Program-made: the position numbers and the translations under genes | In this document: positions 1-9,843 of the stretch, in pieces | Position numbering within the stretch: the first letter of the stretch is position 1 | Layout of the letters: each line of letters starts with the position of its first letter | Origin: Cyanobacteria bacterium SZAS-4 | GTDB lineage: Bacteria; Cyanobacteriota; Vampirovibrionia; Obscuribacterales; Obscuribacteraceae | Reading direction: 5' to 3' | Assembly: GCA_018266255.1 (NCBI GenBank) | Contig: JAFEAT010000013.1 | Location: 205,036 to 269,035 of the forward strand | DNA length: 64,000 bases | The notes under the pieces: model-generated | The model's database searches: none | What the model saw: the letters and a program-made list of their open reading frames with translations, nothing else | Told to the model about the DNA's origin: nothing

Positions 1-2200
1 CACTTTTTAGCGCAGCAAGAAGTTTATCTGCTACTTCTTTTTCCGCCGGAGTAAAAAGCGAATCGGCAACCTTTATGGAGTCTTCGAATTGCTTTTTGGT
101 GGCATCCGTCATACCGACATGCTCGAGTGATTGACGTGCTTTGGCAAATATTTGTTCGGGACGCATTCCTTGATTTTCAGGAGAAACTCCCCTGAGAATA
201 GTCGCCGCGTCAGGTTGAGCGCCACGTACATCAGAGGGCACGCCAGGCGGTTTTCCCAGGTCAGCACCTGCACGCACCGGTGGCTGAATGACACCGGGGA
301 CGGGTGGTCTAGTGTCACCTGGTTGACCGGGCACACCTGGAATCGGTGGTCTAGCGTCACCTGCCCGACCGGGAACACCGGGCGCAAGGGGCTGAATACG
401 TCCGGGCACTGTTGGTTGTATAGCACCTGGTACTGGCTGCGGTGCTTTATCCGACGGTATTCCTAATTGCGCAGCAGTATTTTTCCAAAAATTAGTCAGA
501 TCTGGATCTCGATTTAGCTTGAGCGCTTGTGCAATTTGCAATTTTGCTTCATTGGCATCGCCATTTTTCGACAAAGCTAACCCAAACATAAACCGAGTTA
601 TAGCTACTTGATTTTTCTCCGACGCAACTGCATTTTTGAAACCGTTGTAATTCAACAATAGCTGTACATTCTGCGGACCAAGATATTGCTCGCGTTTGTC
701 GAGCACATCTTTGAGGGCAGGATTTAATTGAATCAGCTGTGTCTGAACTTGCTGACGCTCGGCTAGATTTGGCGCTTTATCTATGGCATTGTAGAGCTGC
801 ACGGCTGCCTGTCTCTTGTCTGGCGCCATCTGCTGACACGCATTATTAACTGCTTGATCGAAACCGACCATCACTTTCGCAATATCTGGTGCCATTAATG
901 GTTTAAGTGCATTTGCTGCGAGTGTCTCTTGCTGCTGCAAAAACGCAAGTTTCGGAGAGACACCTGTATCAGCATTCTTGATCGCCAATTGAAACTGTTG
1001 TTTGACTTCAGGAGTCATTGTTTTAGGACCAGTCACACTGGCAAACAATGCTTGCGCGGATTCAACGGGCGAACGTCCCTGCGCATCCATTGGTGAAAAA
1101 CGGCCCACCGGTAATCTCAGTGGTGTCACGTCTGGCTGTGTCGATTGGCGCTGCAGAGGAGCTACATCGCTAGGCAATTGCGGCTGCACCGGTTGCGCTC
1201 GAAGTCTCGGATCACCTGGCGCAAATTGTTGCGGCACCGGCTGTGGTTGCAGTCGCGGATCTCCCGGCGCGAATTGTTGCGGCGCGGGCGCTTTGATTTC
1301 GTAGGGAGGTTGATATCCCGGTGGCTGCGCGGCTAGACGAGGATCGCCCGGCGGGGCATAAGCTGATAGGCGTGGATCCATACCTGGAGGGTAAGCTGAT
1401 AAATGTGAATCAGGCTTTGGCGCCAAAAATCGTGGATCAACTTGTGGAGCATACGCTGATAAGCGTGGATCCATACCTGGCGGGTAAGCTGATAGATGTG
1501 AATCAGGCTTTGGCGCCGAAAATCGTGGATCAACTTGTGGGGCATAGGCTGATAAGCGTGGATCCACACCTGGCGGAGGAAACTCCCCAGCGATTCTTTG
1601 CTGAACCGGTTGATACTGCGTGAACTTTTCTCGAGGTGGTGCATTGTTTTTATCGTCAATCGCGTATTTGAGATGGCGTTGAAAGTTCGGATCCTTGCTC
1701 ATCTCGTAATCTTTTTTCTGCGCCTCGACGAGAAGTTGCGTGCCGTTGAACTGATCGCCGCTTCTGATCGTCAACAAAGCAAAGTTTGCTCGAGCGAATC
1801 CTGGTGCACGCTGCAATGTGTGCAAATCAGCGTCTTCTTGCAGCAAGAGACGTCGCGTTTTTGCATCAAGGCTCTTGTCTTTCAGAAGCTCTTTTATATT
1901 TTCTCGTTCTTTAGCAACTGCTTTTTGGTCGATACTATCCGCGGTGCGAATGGCAGCCATATATTCTGGAATCGCCGCTCGCATACCATTTTGAGAGAAT
2001 GTCTCCTGCGCATTTTGAAGTCGCGACATTAAGTTCGTCAATTCGCGCGCCACCATTTGTTGGCCTTGCGACACCCTCTCGGCAACTTTCTCTGGATAAC
2101 CTTCAGCCTGTAAGCGAGACTGTTTATAGACACCAGTGCGTGCGTCACATTGCATCGATTGCTCGATTGGAGGAAGTGACTCGTTATTTCTATTGCCCAT
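1..2200 (-). CDS. Large repeat-containing protein, partial (C-terminus outside window)
   Basis: An open frame runs without a stop from the ATG at 2200 to the left edge (about 733 codons seen). It starts MGNRNNESLPP. The first ~160 residues closely match the N-terminus of the 1470-residue protein at 5179-9591 (shared stretches include EDADLHTLQRAPGFARANFA and DPNFQRHLK), so the two are paralogues. A Pro/Gln-rich central part carries DPRLSAY/DPRFSAP peptide repeats encoded by a 93-bp tandem repeat, then 16-residue QQFAPGDPRL repeats. After that, helical TPR-like sequence again matches the paralogue up to the window edge. No signal peptide and no strong Shine-Dalgarno are visible. Function unknown; a cell-surface or scaffold role is only a guess. 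Confidence 0.85.
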   Translation of the reverse strand, partial: MGNRNNESLPPIEQSMQCDARTGVYKQSRLQAEGYPEKVAERVSQGQQMVARELTNLMSRLQNAQETFSQNGMRAAIPEYMAAIRTADSIDQKAVAKERENIKELLKDKSLDAKTRRLLLQEDADLHTLQRAPGFARANFALLTIRSGDQFNGTQLLVEAQKKDYEMSKDPNFQRHLKYAIDDKNNAPPREKFTQYQPVQQRIAGEFPPPGVDPRLSAYAPQVDPRFSAPKPDSHLSAYPPGMDPRLSAYAPQVDPRFLAPKPDSHLSAYPPGMDPRLSAYAPPGDPRLAAQPPGYQPPYEIKAPAPQQFAPGDPRLQPQPVPQQFAPGDPRLRAQPVQPQLPSDVAPLQRQSTQPDVTPLRLPVGRFSPMDAQGRSPVESAQALFASVTGPKTMTPEVKQQFQLAIKNADTGVSPKLAFLQQQETLAANALKPLMAPDIAKVMVGFDQAVNNACQQMAPDKRQAAVQLYNAIDKAPNLAERQQVQTQLIQLNPALKDVLDKREQYLGPQNVQLLLNYNGFKNAVASEKNQVAITRFMFGLALSKNGDANEAKLQIAQALKLNRDPDLTNFWKNTAAQLGIPSDKAPQPVPGAIQPTVPGRIQPLAPGVPGRAGDARPPIPGVPGQPGDTRPPVPGVIQPPVRAGADLGKPPGVPSDVRGAQPDAATILRGVSPENQGMRPEQIFAKARQSLEHVGMTDATKKQFEDSIKVADSLFTPAEKEVADKLLAALKS
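1205..1290. repeat. 48-bp imperfect repeat inside the partial CDS
   Basis: Two copies of a ggatcnccnggcgc-aattgttgcggc unit start near 1209 and 1257, a 48-bp period. On the minus strand they encode QQFAPGDPRLxxQPVP-type 16-residue repeats. Confidence 0.7.
1352..1577. repeat. 93-bp tandem repeat inside the partial CDS
   Basis: The word cgtggatcca recurs at 1371, 1464 and 1557, exactly 93 bp apart, and the sequence between is nearly identical. That makes two full units plus a partial one, with flanking similarity from about 1352. Each unit encodes 31 residues on the minus strand made of three related sub-motifs (DPRLSAY, DPRFLAP, DSHLSAY). The period is a multiple of three, so copy number can change without breaking the frame. 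Confidence 0.9.
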
Positions 2201-2298
2201 ATTTCAACTATCCAAGAAGGAACCAACACCGACAGCAGGCATGGTTTGCCAACTTGCCTGTCTCGATAATAGAGAGCAATTGTGTCTATAAAATTGCT

Positions 2299-2330
2299 AA
2301 AAATAAAAAACACGCAGTCCATGCGTGTTT
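2299..2330 (-). terminator. Rho-independent terminator, minus strand
   Basis: A perfect 9-bp stem (aaacacgca at 2308-2316, tgcgtgttt at 2322-2330) with a 5-nt loop is followed, on the minus strand, by a U-rich tract from the A-run at 2299-2310. It lies about 130 nt past the stop of the 830-residue gene and upstream of the gene starting at 2200, so it separates the two transcripts. Confidence 0.75.
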
Positions 2331-2457
2331 CAAATGATCGATCAGTTCAATAAACAATTGAATGCACCATAATGCATCAAATTAAGCACAAAAATGTAAG
2401 GCCGCGAAGAGACGAATTCTATCTAGAATTCAGGACGTGTTGCCGACTGAAACCCTC

Positions 2458-4950
2458 TTATTTAACAGGCTCGTCGCTGATGTCTTGATTGCGCAGTCTG
2501 TCGATTTCTTCCTGAGTCAACTGCTTACGTGGACGTGCAGGTTGTTGTTGATCGCCAGTTGGCACGGGAGCAGCTTCTGGACGATAGAGACTTGGATTTA
2601 CCATGTCATAGCGTTCGCCAATTTTTGCAGCTTCTTCAGGATTTGTTGAATCAAGTGTGTGCTGTGTCAAATCTGCGTATGTTGTAATTCCTGTTTCAAC
2701 TGCAGCCTTAGCACCACCGCTGAAGATAGCGTCGTTAGCAACTGCTCCGAGCACAGTGGTCGAGCGTCCAGCCAGACCGTATGTCAGTGCAGTCAGAGGA
2801 GCTTCAGTGATGAAAGACTTACCAGCATCGGACCATGACTTACCATCGAATGCAACTTGCATTCCCTGGTCAGCACCAGCGACACCGGCACCGTATGCGA
2901 GGGCACCACGGGTCATTCCCATCTTAGCGAAGACTGATGTTCCGGTAGCTGCTGTCGCTTCCAGTGAAGCCAATCCAGCTGCTCCAGGAGCGAATGCTGC
3001 TCCGACACGAATCATAGGCACTGCCGAAGCACCACCGATGAGAGCGCCTTCGCGGAAGTCTTTCCAGGTGACAGAGTCAGTGCCTAACGCTGCCGCCTTC
3101 GTTCCGGTAAAGACCAGACCGCCTGCAACTGCGCCGCCTCCAACTGCTGCCAGAATCGCACCGGTCGTTCCGATACCAGCGGCGATACCACCAGGTCCGG
3201 TTAGTAAGCCGACACCGATACCAACAACAACGCCTGCTACAACCGCACCAACAGTGGCGATTGCGTGCCAGTTACGCTGGAACCAGTTGCGGTGCTTGGT
3301 TTCGTCGAGCAATGCATCGATCTTCAAATCTGGGTTCTTAGCCAGTTCAGGATCGGTATTCTTAACTTCTTCAAACAGCGCATGAGCAGTGTCCTTGTCG
3401 TCTTTCGAATAGGCCAACACACCTTGCAAGTACTTCAGGTAAGGTCCGCCCTTCTCGAATTGCTCGTTTTGTTTTTGAACTGCTTCGATTGTCTTCTTTT
3501 CGTTAGTCAATCGTTCTTGTTCGATCTTGTACTCTTCGGCATCAGTAGTGTCTTTCTTCTTCTCCAGTTCAGCAAGTTTGTCGTCGATGTCTTTCTTGGC
3601 TGCATCTAGTTTAGGCTTGCCTGCATCGAGAGTAGCTTTGGTGTCTTGGAAATTCTTCTGAAGAATATCGAGTTCTTTCTGAGCTTCGGTGAAGCGATTA
3701 GGATTGTTCGAATCTTGCATCAACTGAGCAAACTTAGCCTGGTGAGCTTGAATTTCACCTTGAGGCATGCTCTTTCCGAATGTAGCATCGGATACTAGTT
3801 TGTTGAATGTTGGATCAGCTTGTGCAAACGAAGGTGTGTCAGAACCGACTTGAAGCGCGATTGGAAGCGCATCGTCGTATTTGCCTTGTTTGACGAGGAA
3901 GTTTGCATAGTGCATGCGGGCTTCTTTGACATCAGCGATGATACCAACAAGAGCCTGAGCAACTTGTGGATTGTTTTGATTGTCTTGCAACTTCAGTTGA
4001 GCGGCGAGGAATTTCTGGTCAACAGTTTCGCCCAGCATATAAGCTTCTTTGTACTTAGCTTCAGCTTGAGCGCTGTTGCCTGACTGAGCCAGTCCGTCTG
4101 CTTCTTTCAACATTTTGAGAATGTTCTGACCTTTCTCGTTTTGAGTAACGGAATAGTCAGTTTTGACAGCATTGTTGACCGCAGCATACAAAGGTGAGTT
4201 GAATACTTCTTGATTTGTTCTGCCGGCCTGTGCAGTTAGTAAGAATGCGTCTGCAAGCTCTTTTTCAGATGGTTTAGGCACGCCTCTAGAAGCATAGGCA
4301 TCCATGCTTTCACGTGGATTGTCAGTCAATCCTTCAGACTTGAGCATTGCGTAAGTCAACATCGCAGTGGCTGGTGCCATGCGAGCCGATTGCAGTGTTG
4401 CCTGTTCTTGAGCCAACTGAGCCAATTGAGGATTGTTAGCTGCTTGTTGCGCGAAATTCGGACTGTTGTAATCGAGACCGGCTTTCGTAGCGGCATCTTG
4501 CAGTCTAGCAGTAGCTGCATTGAGATTCTGCTCGAGGTTTGGATTGTTCTTGATTAGTTCGTTGGATGCAGTAATTGCATTCTGGCAATCTTGATTGATG
4601 CGAATGCGCAGCCCTTCAACACGCTGAGCAACTGTCGTTTCCTGCATCTGACCGTTAGCATCTCTGTATTGAATTACATCGGTATCTTTGTGAGTTTGCA
4701 AAAGGGTAGCGATCTCTTTGCCCGAAGCTTGTGCTTCTGCAATCAGCTTGTTTGGATAAACAGCAGTCTGATCTGGTTTAACGGCGCTGAGCGCCTGGTC
4801 ATTGACTTTGGCTACATCGCGTCTAGTCTGAGCGTCTTGCACTGAAGCAATGAGAACGCTGCTAGCGTCAGTCATTACATGATTTTCGCCCTGTTGGGAG
4901 GAATCATTAGGATTGACGGTTGGTTGTAGTTCGCGGTTTGGAGGAGCCAT
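2458..4950 (-). CDS. Large helical protein with Gly/Ala-rich hydrophobic region, function unknown
   Basis: 830 residues starting MAPPNRELQP, with AAGGA about 10 nt upstream of the ATG. The N-terminal ~400 residues are Ala/Gln/Asn-rich and helical, TPR-like in texture (for example AQAEAKYKEAYMLGE). A charged Lys/Glu-rich coiled-coil stretch spans about 437-505. A Gly/Ala/Val-rich hydrophobic region at about 560-625 could insert in a membrane, and an Ala/Gly-rich segment follows. The C-terminus is polar and Pro/Gln-rich. There is no signal peptide. The overall architecture (helical repeats, then hydrophobic Ala/Gly-rich region, then polar tail) is like the 1470-residue neighbour, suggesting a functional set. 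I do not recognise a named family. Confidence 0.85.
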   Translation of the reverse strand: MAPPNRELQPTVNPNDSSQQGENHVMTDASSVLIASVQDAQTRRDVAKVNDQALSAVKPDQTAVYPNKLIAEAQASGKEIATLLQTHKDTDVIQYRDANGQMQETTVAQRVEGLRIRINQDCQNAITASNELIKNNPNLEQNLNAATARLQDAATKAGLDYNSPNFAQQAANNPQLAQLAQEQATLQSARMAPATAMLTYAMLKSEGLTDNPRESMDAYASRGVPKPSEKELADAFLLTAQAGRTNQEVFNSPLYAAVNNAVKTDYSVTQNEKGQNILKMLKEADGLAQSGNSAQAEAKYKEAYMLGETVDQKFLAAQLKLQDNQNNPQVAQALVGIIADVKEARMHYANFLVKQGKYDDALPIALQVGSDTPSFAQADPTFNKLVSDATFGKSMPQGEIQAHQAKFAQLMQDSNNPNRFTEAQKELDILQKNFQDTKATLDAGKPKLDAAKKDIDDKLAELEKKKDTTDAEEYKIEQERLTNEKKTIEAVQKQNEQFEKGGPYLKYLQGVLAYSKDDKDTAHALFEEVKNTDPELAKNPDLKIDALLDETKHRNWFQRNWHAIATVGAVVAGVVVGIGVGLLTGPGGIAAGIGTTGAILAAVGGGAVAGGLVFTGTKAAALGTDSVTWKDFREGALIGGASAVPMIRVGAAFAPGAAGLASLEATAATGTSVFAKMGMTRGALAYGAGVAGADQGMQVAFDGKSWSDAGKSFITEAPLTALTYGLAGRSTTVLGAVANDAIFSGGAKAAVETGITTYADLTQHTLDSTNPEEAAKIGERYDMVNPSLYRPEAAPVPTGDQQQPARPRKQLTQEEIDRLRNQDISDEPVK

Positions 4951-5114
4951 TTTTGTTAATCCTTAGAGAATCAGAGACCTTTGGTGTTTGAATCTATACA
5001 GGCAGGGTAGTTTTTGGACATCGAGTTTGGATTTCTATATTTGTAGTCTAGCGATCAATTGTTTCAAACTCGTATCTTGAGGCTTCAGGCTTGAGGAGCC
5101 TTTTTACAGCATAC

Positions 5115-5140
5115 ATCCAGAGCTCGTCAAAGCTCTGGAT
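5115..5140 (-). terminator. Strong hairpin downstream of the 1470-residue gene
   Basis: A perfect 10-bp inverted repeat (atccagagct / agctctggat) with a 6-nt loop lies 38 nt past the stop at 5179. On the minus strand it is followed by only a short, delayed T-run, so it may act as a weak terminator or as a 3'-end stabilising hairpin between the two large genes. Confidence 0.45.
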
Positions 5141-5178
5141 TCATGCCACTAGTGCTGTCTTCGAACGTTCAGTTGGGA

Positions 5179-8100
5179 CTATCCTCCGAGTCCTGGCGTA
5201 CCTTGAGTCAGGTTGCCTGTTTGTTGTTGTTGATTGTCGACGGGCTGGTCTTGGATGGGTTGACCGTTGTCTTGGACTGGGGTCACTGGTGCATCGGTTT
5301 GTCCAGCAGGTCGTGTTTGTTGATTCAGAATTTGTGAATCGACTGGAGCTGCGGTTGGTGCGGCCTGGTCTGTGATTGGCTTGGCCATTGCATCCAGTTG
5401 GTTTCCGTATGCCTTGGACTGCTGCCATCCGCCGTATGCCTTCATAGCAGGGCTGAGGTTGAACAAGCTTGGGAAGGTCGTGACGAATGCCATTTGACCA
5501 GCTTGCAGACCAGTTCTTGCATATCTTGCACTGGTGAGAGCATCGGTTCCCATCGAACCAAATGTGGTTGCGCTCCATGGTGACTTGATTGCATTCCATG
5601 CATTGCTCTTCAAGCCGGCACCTTCCTGGAAGACGCTCTTCGCAATGGCACCGTCTTTCATGACAGGCATCATACCGATCATCAAGGCTTCGGTGAATAC
5701 GTTCTGCTCCATGCTGTTGAAGTTGGTCTTCATGAACGATTCGGCGTAGCTCATTTGTTTTCCGGTTACAGGATCAACTCCTCTATCCATCGCAGCAATC
5801 GAGCCATAAGTACCAGTTCCAGCCAGTGCGGTTGTATAACCACTGTAGAAGGATCTCATGCCAAGCTTGCCGGCTGTAACGTTAGCCATATCGAGGGTTG
5901 AGAATGGATTCGCTCCAGCCACTCTAGAGGCGAAACCGCTTGGCGTATACCACTTAGCACCAGCTGCAGCACCTTCTGCTGTCGTTATAGACTCTCCGGT
6001 GATTCGAGCCAATGAAGCTGGCGATAGTCTGCCAAGTTCTGCAGCTAACTGCGGATTAAGGGCACCATCAACCATAACTGGTGTAAGGCTTCCTTCCATG
6101 GCTTTCAATTCTGGCGTCAGTGTAACACCGCGTTGTGTGAGGGTGCTGACGAATTTTCCAGTAGCGGCTTCACCAGTCAAACCAGTTTCAGTAAGCATTC
6201 GACCGGCTGCAGCTTCAGGAGTTGCACCGCGGAAGAGGAATTTGGCAGCGGCCGAGCGAGTTCCCATGATTGCGCCCACTGCGCCGAGTCCGGCAACACC
6301 GTGGATGGCGCTGTTACCCCAGCTTTCATTTTCACCGGTCAAGGCCTGATGAACGTAGTGACGGCCGGCGATGTCGAGACCGAGACCAGCAGTACCGATG
6401 GCTGCATAACCCGTGAGAGACAACTTAGCAGCTGCGCCTTCGCCTTCAACCAACATGCCGAAGATTCTCGGATTCTTGGTGACGATAGATGCGGTCAAGC
6501 CAGCTAGTGTGAGAACAACGGCGGCGGTGCCACCATCGACCATGGCATTACTCCAGAAGCTATCAGCATTCTGTTTCTGCTTTCTGATATTTTCAGGCAG
6601 CAGAGGAACGATTCCTTTAGCCATGTTCGCCAGAGTTGGGTCGAATGTTTTCAGTTTGTCGTCAGTGACGCCATACAATTCCTTCTCTTTAGCAGTAGCT
6701 TGATCGATCATCGCTGCAGCTTGTTCTGGTTTGACCAGACCGTTGCCCGAACCGTCAGCTCCTGCTACGTAGAACAAGGCAGCTTGCTTACGAGTGGTGA
6801 TTGGCATGTAGAGCAAGCCGTCATCTTTCGATGTGCCGGAGCCCTGAATGCTCTGCATCATGGTGAACAAGTCAGCCTGGCTGGCACGATCGATTTGTGG
6901 ATTCTGTGAATCTTTACCGAGTTGTGTCAATTCAGCTTGGAACGAAGCCAGTGGCAACTTGTCTGCAACTGCTACGTTTTCTTTGAATACGGCTTCAGCA
7001 CTGGCGTACTGTTTGTTCTGATTGAGAACGCTGCCGTAAGCCATGCGGTATTGCATACCGAGTGTGGCGCGGCTGAATTCTTGTTGAACGAGTTGGTGCG
7101 CCTGTACTCTTTCTTGTGGAGACAAGGCGGAACCATCGGCTTTCTTACCAGTTTGCAAGACTTGGATGAGCTGATCGGTCATCTGCTTGTCTTGAGGACC
7201 ATACAAAGCATCAGCAGACTTGATTGCGTCTTGGAATTGCTTCTTGGTGGCTTCGGTCATGCCGCCTTGTTGAAGCGCTTGTTGAGCCTTCGCCATGATT
7301 TGGTCAGGGCGCAAGCCTTGGTTTTCTGGGTTCAAGCCAGCGATATTGCCGGACTGATCGGTGGTGGCACCTGGTTGCTGAGTGCGGTCACCTGTCTGTC
7401 CTGGTTGCTGTGTGCGTCCGTCTGTCGGAGCCGCAGCGCCACCAGCCTGAGCCAACACGGCATCAGGAGGAGCAGGCAACTTCGTCAGATCGATACCGAC
7501 CTTCTGAGCAAGAGCCTGTACATCAGGCTTTTGAGCGAATGCTTGTTGGAATTCTTGAGGAACTGTCTGGAACGCTGCACCCAACTGAGCCTGAGCGTTT
7601 TGCATATCGCCGGCGGTGGCAGCTGTGTCAGCCAGGTAGTAGCGCGTCAGGAATCTTCCCATCAAAGCGCCCTGTAGCTTCTGGTGATCGGCTGCAAGAG
7701 TCATGATGTTCATCATGGTGTCTTTGCCGACGGTCTGCTCGAGCTGATCGCCAAGCTTCACCAGGTTTGGAGCTTTCTGTCCGAGCTGCGCGTGAATTGC
7801 CTGACGGTCAGCTTCGCTAGTGCTTGGATCTTGATACTTGTTATAGAGCGCGATTGCATCAGGAGTCAGCTTCGCCTTTTCAGCATCAATCTGTTGACTG
7901 AGCTGTTGCAACTGAGCTTTGACTTGAGGAGTCAACTTGGCGTCGATAGCGGCTTGAAGCTGCTGATCGCGAGCTTGAGTCTGTTGAACGAGAGCTGTGA
8001 ATTCTGCGTCGGCTTTCTGTTGTGCAGCCACGAATTCAGGCGTTAACTGCTGATAGGCAGCCTTGACGTCACCTTTCTGAGCAACGACTTGTTGGAATTT

Positions 8101-9591
8101 CTGTTCGACGGCTTGCAGAGCGGCTGCGGCAGTGCCGGCAGGTATCTGGTCACCTTGTGGCTGCTGCTGACGACCTGTTTGATCTGTTGTAGTTTGTGGA
8201 GCTGTATTGTCCATAGGCACGCCCATGGATGCAGCAGTGCGCTGCCAGAATGCTTTCAGCTCTGGGTCGGTGCTGTTGTTCAGCTTGATCGCATCGCCGA
8301 TGTATTTCTTGGCTTCTTCGTTGTCGCCATTTTTGGCGAGCGCCATACCATAAGTGAAGCGAGTGATTGCTTGCTGATTCTTTTCAGCCTGCAAAGCATT
8401 TTCCACTTGCATGAAATTCATCAGAGCCTGGATGTTCTGTGCACCCATGATCTGATCGCGATTTTGAAGAATTTGCTGCAAACCAGGATTGAGAGCAACC
8501 AACTGTTGCTGAATCTGCTGGCGTTCTGCTGGCGTCGAAGACTTGTCCAACGCATTATATAGTTGGAAAGCAGCTTGCTGCTTGTCTGGCGTCATTTGCT
8601 GAATAAGCGTCTGAGCAGCCTGATCTTGAGCAGTTACTTTCTGAACCAGAGCTTGGTCTGCCAGTGGTCGAACGGCTTGAGCGGCTTGCGCTTCGGCCTG
8701 CATCAAAGCTTGCATTCTTGGTGACTGACCAGCGTCAGCCGCCGCAATGGCTTGCTGGAAGCCCTGCTTAACTTCAGGAGACATGGTGCCAGGACCGGTA
8801 ACGGTTCCGAACATCTGTTGTACGGCTTCAACTGGTGAGCGATTCTGCGCATCAAGAGGCGAGACACGTTGGTTCTGTTGCTGTGTCTGGTCACCCTGTG
8901 GGACCTGTTGACGCTGAGTGTCACCAGGTTGCTGCTGCTGCTGACGTTGGTCGTAGGGTACTTGCTGCTGCTGACGTTGATCGTAAGGTACTTGCTGTTG
9001 CTGCTGTTGATCGTATCCTTGCTGCTGTTGAGCACGAGGAGCAGCATCGATTGCATTCTTAAGATGGCGTTGGAAGTTAGGATCCTGATTCATCTCAGGG
9101 TCTTTTTGCTGTGCTTCCAATAAAAGTTGCGTTCCATAATATTGATCGCCGTTGCGAATCATCAGCAAAGCGAAGTTGGCGCGGGCAAAACCTGGCGCCC
9201 GTTGAAGAGTATGAAGATCGGCGTCTTCTTGAACTAGTGCTCGGCGAGTCTGAGCGTCCAAATTCTGACTTTGGAGCATCTGTCTAACATTGTCTCTTTC
9301 GCGAGCTACTGCTTGTTGGTCAATGCTGTCTGCGGCGCGGATTGCGGCTGTATATTCACCCGTTGCAGCTCTGACGCCTCGTTGCTCGAAGGTCATTTCG
9401 GCATTTTGCAAATGGCTCAAAACGCCATTCAGCTCTTGGGCGACCATCTGTTGGGTTTGAGAAATTCTGTCACGGCCTTGATTGCCGTAGACTTCATTCT
9501 GCATCCGATCGGTTCCCTGAACCTGGCGTCCATCCCGCGTTTGCTGGGTTTGGTCGGTTTGGTTTCTAGGGTCATCGTATCTGTTGCCCAT
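5179..9591 (-). CDS. Giant Gln/Ala-rich repeat protein, function unknown
   Basis: 1470 residues starting MGNRYDDPRNQ; GAGGA stands about 9 nt upstream of the ATG. The N-terminal ~160 residues match the partial paralogue at 1-2200. Residues ~184-232 are a poly-Gln tract with a 10-residue QRQQQQVPYD repeat. Then come at least three helical modules joined by Gln/Pro/Thr-rich linkers. Each module carries motifs such as QAITRFTYGMALAKNGDNEE and ENQGLRPDQIMAKAQQAL, reminiscent of TPR helices. Hydrophobic Ala/Gly-rich segments lie near 1020 and 1100, followed by an Ala/Gly/Met-rich C-terminal domain and a Gln-rich tail. There is no signal peptide. Its placement beside two similar large genes suggests a shared role; no catalytic motif is visible. 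Confidence 0.85.
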   Translation of the reverse strand: MGNRYDDPRNQTDQTQQTRDGRQVQGTDRMQNEVYGNQGRDRISQTQQMVAQELNGVLSHLQNAEMTFEQRGVRAATGEYTAAIRAADSIDQQAVARERDNVRQMLQSQNLDAQTRRALVQEDADLHTLQRAPGFARANFALLMIRNGDQYYGTQLLLEAQQKDPEMNQDPNFQRHLKNAIDAAPRAQQQQGYDQQQQQQVPYDQRQQQQVPYDQRQQQQQPGDTQRQQVPQGDQTQQQNQRVSPLDAQNRSPVEAVQQMFGTVTGPGTMSPEVKQGFQQAIAAADAGQSPRMQALMQAEAQAAQAVRPLADQALVQKVTAQDQAAQTLIQQMTPDKQQAAFQLYNALDKSSTPAERQQIQQQLVALNPGLQQILQNRDQIMGAQNIQALMNFMQVENALQAEKNQQAITRFTYGMALAKNGDNEEAKKYIGDAIKLNNSTDPELKAFWQRTAASMGVPMDNTAPQTTTDQTGRQQQPQGDQIPAGTAAAALQAVEQKFQQVVAQKGDVKAAYQQLTPEFVAAQQKADAEFTALVQQTQARDQQLQAAIDAKLTPQVKAQLQQLSQQIDAEKAKLTPDAIALYNKYQDPSTSEADRQAIHAQLGQKAPNLVKLGDQLEQTVGKDTMMNIMTLAADHQKLQGALMGRFLTRYYLADTAATAGDMQNAQAQLGAAFQTVPQEFQQAFAQKPDVQALAQKVGIDLTKLPAPPDAVLAQAGGAAAPTDGRTQQPGQTGDRTQQPGATTDQSGNIAGLNPENQGLRPDQIMAKAQQALQQGGMTEATKKQFQDAIKSADALYGPQDKQMTDQLIQVLQTGKKADGSALSPQERVQAHQLVQQEFSRATLGMQYRMAYGSVLNQNKQYASAEAVFKENVAVADKLPLASFQAELTQLGKDSQNPQIDRASQADLFTMMQSIQGSGTSKDDGLLYMPITTRKQAALFYVAGADGSGNGLVKPEQAAAMIDQATAKEKELYGVTDDKLKTFDPTLANMAKGIVPLLPENIRKQKQNADSFWSNAMVDGGTAAVVLTLAGLTASIVTKNPRIFGMLVEGEGAAAKLSLTGYAAIGTAGLGLDIAGRHYVHQALTGENESWGNSAIHGVAGLGAVGAIMGTRSAAAKFLFRGATPEAAAGRMLTETGLTGEAATGKFVSTLTQRGVTLTPELKAMEGSLTPVMVDGALNPQLAAELGRLSPASLARITGESITTAEGAAAGAKWYTPSGFASRVAGANPFSTLDMANVTAGKLGMRSFYSGYTTALAGTGTYGSIAAMDRGVDPVTGKQMSYAESFMKTNFNSMEQNVFTEALMIGMMPVMKDGAIAKSVFQEGAGLKSNAWNAIKSPWSATTFGSMGTDALTSARYARTGLQAGQMAFVTTFPSLFNLSPAMKAYGGWQQSKAYGNQLDAMAKPITDQAAPTAAPVDSQILNQQTRPAGQTDAPVTPVQDNGQPIQDQPVDNQQQQTGNLTQGTPGLGG
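8928..9033. repeat. 30-bp (CAG-rich) tandem repeat coding poly-Gln
   Basis: The words tcgtagggta and tcgtaaggta sit 30 bp apart within runs of ttgctgctg. On the minus strand this encodes the repeating decapeptide VPYDQRQQQQ, with further poly-Gln on each side. Confidence 0.8.
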
Positions 9592-9843
9592 TTCTATCGT
9601 CCTCTAGTCCGTACACGGAGCGCCAATTGTGCCTAGCTTACGTATCATTCCCCTGTTTGTATGTGGGAAAACCACGTAGTCGGGTTGTCAGTAGGTAAAA
9701 AATTTATCTTTACCAAAGCTCACCCTTTCGGCGTTCTGGAGTTCTATCCCACTGCCAAAATTTCTAGACAAAAATCTTGCAACTTTTCTCAGCTTCCAGT
9801 GGGAGAAATACGAAATGGCACTGTTGCTGCCATACTTGAAGGC

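Noticed and set aside
2657..3385. Plus-strand 242-codon ORF
   Set aside because: It lies wholly inside the 830-residue minus-strand gene and mirrors its Gly/Ala-rich coding sequence as Pro/Ala; a shadow frame.
6922..7677. Plus-strand 251-codon ORF
   Set aside because: Antisense to the well-supported 1470-residue gene, with atypical Leu/Ser/Cys composition and no RBS.
9661..9843. N-terminal extension of the glycosyltransferase
   Set aside because: The frame is open but the 61 residues do not resemble GT2 sequence, while the family N-terminus begins exactly at the ATG 9844.
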